A DNA stretch of 43,676 nucleotides from Actinophytocola sp. (GTDB lineage: Bacteria; Actinomycetota; Actinomycetes; Mycobacteriales; Pseudonocardiaceae). The notes under the pieces were generated by a model. That model worked only from the letters and a program-made list of their open reading frames with translations. It ran no database searches and had not been told where the DNA came from. The stretch spans positions 1-43,676 of the forward strand of contig WHUB01000033.1 in NCBI GenBank assembly GCA_009377395.1, written 5' to 3'. A program made the position numbers and the translations under genes. The first letter of the stretch is position 1; every line of letters begins with the position of its first letter. This document shows positions 39,649 to 43,676 of the stretch, piece after piece.

Positions 39649-40400
39649 CAGCCCTCGGTGACCAGCGGGCTGGTGGCGACCTCGGTGCCGTCGGGCAGCG
39701 TGGAGATGGTGAAGTCGGCGAAGACGTTCTCCGCGACCTTCTGCAGCTGCCGCAGGCATTCCACGGCGAGCGCGCGGATCTCGACGTCGGCGTGCTCGGT
39801 GGCGCGCATGGCGATGAAGTGCCGCCAGGCGCGGTAGTTGCCGGTGACGACGATGCGGGTCTCGGTGGCGTTGGGCAGGATCGACCGGGCGGCCTGGCGC
39901 GCCTGCTTGCGCTGCAACGTCTTGCTCGGCGCGTCGGCGAACTTGTCCTGCAGGCCCGCGAGCAGCTCGTTGTAGGCGTCCTGGCTGGCCTGCGCCGCCT
40001 TGAGGAACTTCTCGTGCAGCTCGGGGTCGTCGGCGATCACGTCGGGCTCGACGAACGCCGCGTCACGCTCCGGCACGTAGCGCTGCGAGAGCTGCGAGTA
40101 GGAGAAGTGGCGATGCCGGATCAGCTCGTGCGTCAGCGAGCGGGAGATCCCGGTGATGTAGAAGGTGGCCGAGGCGTGCTCCAGCACGGACATGTGACCG
40201 ACCGAGATGATGTGGTCGACGTAGCCCGCGTTGGTCGCCGTCTTGGGGTTGGGCTTCTTCCACGACTGGTAGCAGGCCCTGCCCGCGAACTCGGCGAGCG
40301 CCTGGCCACCCTCGGCGTCGGTGGACCACGGCACGTCCTCGGGCGGGAAGAACTCCGTCTTCGCGATCAACTGGACCTGGGGCGACACCGTCTCAGCCAC
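39648..40400 (-). CDS. thyX: FAD-dependent thymidylate synthase
   Basis: Makes dTMP from dUMP using methylene-tetrahydrofolate and FAD. 250 residues. The signature RHR-x7-S is exact: Arg95-His96-Arg97 to Ser105 ([16 protein letters not shown]). [19 protein letters not shown] and [12 protein letters not shown] bind FAD and dUMP. GTG at 40400. In M. tuberculosis it lies directly before dapA; here an ACT protein and an ATP-grasp enzyme intervene. Confidence 0.96.
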   Translation of the reverse strand: MAETVSPQVQLIAKTEFFPPEDVPWSTDAEGGQALAEFAGRACYQSWKKPNPKTATNAGYVDHIISVGHMSVLEHASATFYITGISRSLTHELIRHRHFSYSQLSQRYVPERDAAFVEPDVIADDPELHEKFLKAAQASQDAYNELLAGLQDKFADAPSKTLQRKQARQAARSILPNATETRIVVTGNYRAWRHFIAMRATEHADVEIRALAVECLRQLQKVAENVFADFTISTLPDGTEVATSPLVTEG

Positions 40401-40497
40401 TGTGGAAGCACCGAACCTTGTCTGTGAGTCGAGATGTGCACGCTATCGGCAGCAGCCTATCCGGTAGGTCCGACAGGCTCGCGCAGCCCGGGCCGTC

Positions 40498-41838
40498 TCA
40501 GAACGGCGGGTCGTCGCTACCGGGCGGGGCGTTCGCGTCCGGTGTGGCTGTTGCGGTGGGTTGTCGTTGGTGCGGTATCGCAGCACCCGGGGCCGGTTCG
40601 GTTCTGCGCTTGGCGATCGGCCATTTTCGCTTGGTGAAGAAGCGGCCGGTGGGGGTGATGATCGTCGCGGTCTGGGTGCCGGGGTCGTAGTCGAGGCGCC
40701 AGCCGGGCTCGTCCTTGAGGTAGTGGTGGTATTCGCACTTCGCGCCGCCGTTGCGGGCGCTGGTCTCGCCGGAGGTGTGCCAGTCGGTGAGGTGGTCGAA
40801 GTCGCAGCGCCGCGCCGGGCGGTGGCAGTAGGGGCATTCGCGGTCGCGGGCGGCGATGAGTTCCCGCATGGCCTGGGTGGGTCGGCGACGCCGGCTGATG
40901 TCCTGCGGCACCCCGGTGCCCGGGTCGGTCAGCACCGTGCGCCACACCGAACCGGGGTTGGTGGCGATCTCACGCGCGATCGGCCCAGGAATGGGCCCGT
41001 AGCCGGAGAGTTCGGCACCGTCGTCACCCATGGCCAGCGCGGTGCCGATCGGCATGTGCAGATACACCATCGCCCCCACGCTGGGGCGGGTGCCGGTGGG
41101 TTGGCCGAGCAGCAACGCGGCGCTGATGTCGGCGCGGAGCTGGTCCAGGGTGCGCGTATCGCCGGTGTTGCGCAGCCGTCGGGCGTCCCGATCGATCCGC
41201 GCATACGCGGTGGCGGCGACCTCGGCCGGCAAGTCCAAATACAAAGTGGACATTGTGTCCTCGCCTGGCATCAGCTCGATCCTGCGCCCGGCCCGCGCGC
41301 GCCGGGCGCGCATGGCTTGCCCGTCGGGGTCGATCTGCTGCACCAACCTGCGTGCCGCCCGCCGCAGCTGGGTCGCATCACACGGCACGAACGACCCGGC
41401 GCGGACCTGCTCGTCCAGCCGAGCATCCACCTCACGTGCATGTTCGACAGTGAGGTTGTCGGTGACGTCGATGATCTTGCTGGCGGCATAGGCCTCGTAC
41501 TCACCGTCGGCCATCGCCACCAACGTGCGCGGCAACCGCTCCACCAACGCCACCGCCCGCTCGACACGCCGCTGCGCCGCCTGCCTCGACAACTTCAACT
41601 CCAGCGCCGCCTCCTCGGCCACATACCGCGAGCCGTTCCGCAGCTCATGCAGCCGCGCCAGCGCGCGGGCCTCCAACGCATCCGCCCGCGCCCGCATCCG
41701 GGCAGCCGCACCCAACGCCCGAATCACCTCGTCGGCGTCCAACTCCGCGACCTCGTCGTGCAGCCACAGCCACTCATGCTCGCTCGACGCCGCCGGTGGA
41801 TCCGGCGGCGTCACGGCATGGGTCGCGAACGAGGTCAT
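40498..41838 (-). CDS. DUF222/HNH endonuclease, 13E12 repeat family
   Basis: 446 residues. The N-terminal DUF222 helical domain (ALEARALARLHELRNGSRYVAEEAALELKLSRQ and following) precedes an HNH nuclease motif: CPYCHRPARRCDFDHLTDW, with the His and Asn of NGGAKCEYHHYLKD; the zinc-binding CxxC is present. This is the REP13E12-type family, multicopy in many actinobacteria. The start at ATG 41838 is inferred: GACAAT (41850-41845) ends 7 nt upstream and an SOS box lies before that. A frame open to GTG 41883 would translate the operator itself. Function is unknown; DNA-damage induction is supported by the site. Confidence 0.85.
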   Translation of the reverse strand: MTSFATHAVTPPDPPAASSEHEWLWLHDEVAELDADEVIRALGAAARMRARADALEARALARLHELRNGSRYVAEEAALELKLSRQAAQRRVERAVALVERLPRTLVAMADGEYEAYAASKIIDVTDNLTVEHAREVDARLDEQVRAGSFVPCDATQLRRAARRLVQQIDPDGQAMRARRARAGRRIELMPGEDTMSTLYLDLPAEVAATAYARIDRDARRLRNTGDTRTLDQLRADISAALLLGQPTGTRPSVGAMVYLHMPIGTALAMGDDGAELSGYGPIPGPIAREIATNPGSVWRTVLTDPGTGVPQDISRRRRPTQAMRELIAARDRECPYCHRPARRCDFDHLTDWHTSGETSARNGGAKCEYHHYLKDEPGWRLDYDPGTQTATIITPTGRFFTKRKWPIAKRRTEPAPGAAIPHQRQPTATATPDANAPPGSDDPPF

Positions 41839-41851
41839 GCCCAACATTGTC

Positions 41852-41867
41852 TCGAACGTCAGTTCGA
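41852..41867. promoter_or_regulatory. Perfect LexA (SOS) box
   Basis: TCGAAC-GTCA-GTTCGA is the exact mycobacterial/actinobacterial LexA consensus (TCGAAC-N4-GTTCGA). It sits just upstream of the -10 (41850-41845) of the DUF222-HNH gene. LexA sites in front of 13E12 genes are documented in M. tuberculosis. Confidence 0.9.
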
Positions 41868-41884
41868 TAGGCAAGTGCGACACA

Positions 41885-41906
41885 CCGCCAACGGATCCGT
41901 TGGCGG
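41885..41906. promoter_or_regulatory. Perfect 22-bp palindrome
   Basis: CCGCCAACGGA and its exact complement TCCGTTGGCGG are joined without a spacer. It lies 18 bp upstream of the SOS box, between the SDR and DUF222-HNH genes. It could be a second operator, a terminator stem or a nuclease recognition site. Confidence 0.6.
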
Positions 41907-41930
41907 GTCAGTTCGGTCCTTCCCCCAGGC

Positions 41931-41970
41931 GAGGCGGGCCTGCGACCCCGAACATCCGCAGGCCCGCCTC
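41931..41970 (-). terminator. Strong hairpin terminator after the SDR gene
   Basis: GAGGCGGGCCTGCG (41931-41944) and CGCAGGCCCGCCTC (41957-41970) form a perfect 14-bp GC-rich stem with a 12-nt loop, starting at the SDR stop codon. There is no U-tract, as is common in actinobacteria. Confidence 0.75.
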
Positions 41971-42787
41971 AGGTCTTGCGCCAGCCGTCGTCGCTCATGC
42001 GCAGTCCGGCTTCGACGCCCATCAGCATCAGACCACCGTCGACCGGCAGCGACGTCCCGGTGATGTAGGAGGCCGCCGGGGTGGCGAGGAACGACACCGC
42101 CGTGGCGACCTCGTGCGCGTCGCCGGTTCGGCCGAGCGGCACTCCCGGCCTGCTCTGCTCGCGCGGATCGGCGTTGTCCTGGCCGGTCATGGGCGTCGAG
42201 ATCTCGCCGGGCGCGATCGAGTTCACCGTGATGCCGTGCTCGAGCGCGAGCACCTTTGTCAGCGCGCCAAGCCCTGCCTTGGCCGCGCTGTACGCCGCGA
42301 ATCCGACGCGCGGCTGGTGCTCGTGCACGCTGGTGATGTTGACGATCCGGCCGCCGTTGCCGCCCTCGATCATGTGCCGTGCCGCGCGTTGCGTGCACAG
42401 GAACGCGCCGTCGAGGTCGACGCCGAGCACATGCCGCCAGGTGTCGAAGTCGAGGTCGAGCGCCCGCTCGCTCGCGATGGTCCCGGCGTTGTTGACCAGC
42501 ATGTCCACCCCGCCGAGCTTGTCGGCGAGCACGTCGATCGCGCTGGCCGCCGTCGGCAGGTCGTCCAGGTCGAGGTGCTCGATAACGGTGTTCACGCCCT
42601 GCTCGCTCGCCTCGCGGGCGGTCTGCTCGGCGCCGGCCGCGTCCTGGTGGTACGTGATGCCGACGTCGACACCACCGCCTGCCAGCGCGACGGCGGTCGC
42701 CCTGCCGATGCCGGAGTCCGCACCCGTGACGATGGCACGCCGGGGCCGTCCCGGCAGGTCCTGCGGAAGCGGTGCTGGCGTTGTCAT
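41969..42787 (-). CDS. Short-chain dehydrogenase/reductase
   Basis: 272 residues. AIVTGADSGIGRATAVAL is the TGxxxGxG NAD(P)-binding motif, LVNNAGTIASE the NNAG motif, and the catalytic residues are Ser in NITSVHEH and Tyr-x3-Lys in YSAAKAG. FLATPAASYITGTSLPVDGGLML is the classical C-terminal block. Substrate is unknown. ATG at 42787; TATCGC (42799-42794) ends 6 nt upstream and may be a poor -10. It is divergent from udgX with a 62-bp gap, and ends in a strong hairpin. Confidence 0.9.
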   Translation of the reverse strand: MTTPAPLPQDLPGRPRRAIVTGADSGIGRATAVALAGGGVDVGITYHQDAAGAEQTAREASEQGVNTVIEHLDLDDLPTAASAIDVLADKLGGVDMLVNNAGTIASERALDLDFDTWRHVLGVDLDGAFLCTQRAARHMIEGGNGGRIVNITSVHEHQPRVGFAAYSAAKAGLGALTKVLALEHGITVNSIAPGEISTPMTGQDNADPREQSRPGVPLGRTGDAHEVATAVSFLATPAASYITGTSLPVDGGLMLMGVEAGLRMSDDGWRKT

Positions 42788-42849
42788 ATCGGAGCGATAC
42801 CCATTCCGGCACGCGACTACACCCGGGAGGGACGGGGTAATCGCAGCAC

Positions 42850-43503
42850 ATGACCACCACGACGGCGGCGGACTTCCTGCCGGCCGACCGCGACATCGAC
42901 AGCCTGCGCTCGGCGGCGGCGTCCTGCCAGGGCTGCGGGCTCTACCGCCACGCGACGCAAACCGTGTTCGGCGACGGCCCCGACGACGCGAAGCTGCTGG
43001 TCGTCGGGGAACAGCCGGGGGACAAGGAGGACACCGCCGGGGAGCCGTTCGTCGGACCGGCCGGGTCACTGCTCGGCAGGGCGCTGACGGAGGCGGGCAT
43101 CGACCGGCGGGAGGCGTACGTGACGAACGCTGTCAAGCACTTTAAGTTCGTCCTGCCCGAACGCGGCAAGCGCCGCATCCACCAGAAGCCGTCTCGCACC
43201 GAGGTCGTCGCCTGCCGTCCGTGGCTGGTCGCCGAGGTGAGCACGTTGCGGCCCGACCTGGTGCTCTGCCTCGGTGCGACGGCGGCGCAGGCGGTGCTCG
43301 GCACGTCGTTCCGCATCACCCGGCAGCGCGGCCAGCTACTCGAATGGGACTCCGACGAGGCGGGCGAGATCGCCGATCCGCCCGCCGTGCTCGCCACCAC
43401 GCACCCGGCGTCGGTGCTGCGCGCTCGCGACGAGGACCGCAAGCGCGCCTACGCCGACCTGGTCGACGACCTGCGCGTCGCCGCCCAGGCGCTGACCGGC
43501 TGA
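42850..43503 (+). CDS. udgX: UdgX-type uracil-DNA glycosylase (covalent uracil-DNA binder)
   Basis: 217 residues, family 4-like. Iron-sulfur ligands are Cys26, Cys29, Cys122 and Cys140. Motif A is GEQPG (53-57), and HPAS (from His185) is motif B. The loop KRRIH (107-111) is specific to UdgX: in M. smegmatis the corresponding histidine (His109) becomes covalently bound to the abasic sugar after uracil release, leaving an enzyme-DNA adduct. Ordinary family 4 enzymes have GEAPG and lack this loop. The ATG at 42850 follows the divergent SDR promoter region; no SOS box is seen. Confidence 0.92.
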   Translation: MTTTTAADFLPADRDIDSLRSAAASCQGCGLYRHATQTVFGDGPDDAKLLVVGEQPGDKEDTAGEPFVGPAGSLLGRALTEAGIDRREAYVTNAVKHFKFVLPERGKRRIHQKPSRTEVVACRPWLVAEVSTLRPDLVLCLGATAAQAVLGTSFRITRQRGQLLEWDSDEAGEIADPPAVLATTHPASVLRARDEDRKRAYADLVDDLRVAAQALTG

Positions 43504-43517
43504 CGAACGGCCTGGCG

Positions 43518-43676
43518 TCAGCTTCCGCGTGACGCCCGCGCGGTCGTGCCTGCCGGTCGCGGTCGCGGCGCCGGTTCGCCGTTGTCACGGCCTCCGGGAG
43601 CCGTCGGCTCGACCGGCAAGTCGGCTTCGTCCGGTTCCTCGACGGACACGTGTCCTCTGACCGGTCCGAGCCTGCG
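43518..43676 (-). CDS. C-terminal tail of an unidentified protein, cut by window edge
   Basis: The minus-strand frame ending at TGA 43520-43518 is open to the window edge (52 residues). It reads as a Pro/Glu/Arg-rich, probably disordered tail (SVEEPDEADLPVEPTAPGG, ending PAGTTARASRGS), in codons with GC-rich third positions. It converges on udgX with a 14-bp gap. No domain is visible, so no function can be given. Confidence 0.45.
   Translation of the reverse strand, partial: RRLGPVRGHVSVEEPDEADLPVEPTAPGGRDNGEPAPRPRPAGTTARASRGS

Noticed and set aside
41839..41883. GTG at 41883 as start of the DUF222-HNH gene
   Set aside because: The first 15 codons would coincide with the LexA box and -10; the promoter geometry points to ATG at 41838.
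42850..43503. Ordinary family 4 uracil-DNA glycosylase
   Set aside because: GEQPG instead of GEAPG and the presence of the KRRIH loop identify the UdgX group.

Overview
The window is a high-GC stretch (about 70% by eye) of actinobacterial chromosome. Gene content and order resemble Mycobacterium tuberculosis in several blocks (mraZ-rsmH-ftsL-ftsI; clgR-pspA-pspM; ftsK-N-acetyltransferase-rimO/pgsA; rnj-dapA-thyX). Together with the many TANNNT -10 boxes placed 6-8 nt before GTG/ATG starts, this points to Actinomycetota, probably Pseudonocardiales (inference; no rRNA is present to settle it). No tRNA, rRNA, CRISPR array or complete insertion sequence was recognised.

Layout. 1-716 holds the N-terminal part of a tyrosine recombinase running off the left edge. 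890-6550 (minus) holds pyruvate kinase and then the head of the division and cell-wall cluster: mraZ, rsmH, ftsL, ftsI. The usual murE-murF continuation is missing and pyk sits in its place. 6551-7000 is a divergent control region with MraZ-type GTGG repeats at 10-bp period. 7001-11850 (plus) is a MoxR / DUF58 / transglutaminase operon. 11863-14451 (minus) holds a DUF3040 membrane protein, DNA polymerase IV and a methyltransferase. 14560-16589 (plus) holds an orphan ParA-like ATPase and pyrD, and pyrD is bracketed by 22-bp tandem repeats in inverted orientation.

16679-21530 (minus) is an envelope-stress and lipid block: pspM, pspA, clgR, a cinA-type amidase, pgsA and rimO. It has two near-identical ECF (SigE-like) promoter candidates and a ClgR-box candidate. 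21604-22122 is an amino-acid N-acetyltransferase, followed by convergent ftsK, a PlsC-type acyltransferase, an Lrp/AsnC regulator and a divergent EamA transporter.

27245-35035 (minus) is a cluster for a molybdenum hydroxylase of the form II CoxL type: coxD, coxE, xdhC/coxI, coxS, coxL, coxM, coxG. 35093-40400 (minus) holds RNase J, dapA, an unassigned ATP-grasp enzyme, an ACT-domain protein and thyX. The right end holds a DUF222-HNH (13E12-type) gene behind a perfect SOS box, a short-chain dehydrogenase, a UdgX-type uracil-DNA glycosylase, and the C-terminal tail of one more minus-strand gene.

The best leads are regulatory and structural: the MraZ operator over its own promoter, the SigE/ClgR wiring of the Psp operon, the SOS-boxed 13E12 gene, UdgX with its cross-linking KRRIH loop, the inverted 22-bp repeat arrays around pyrD, and the unusual ftsI-pyk junction.
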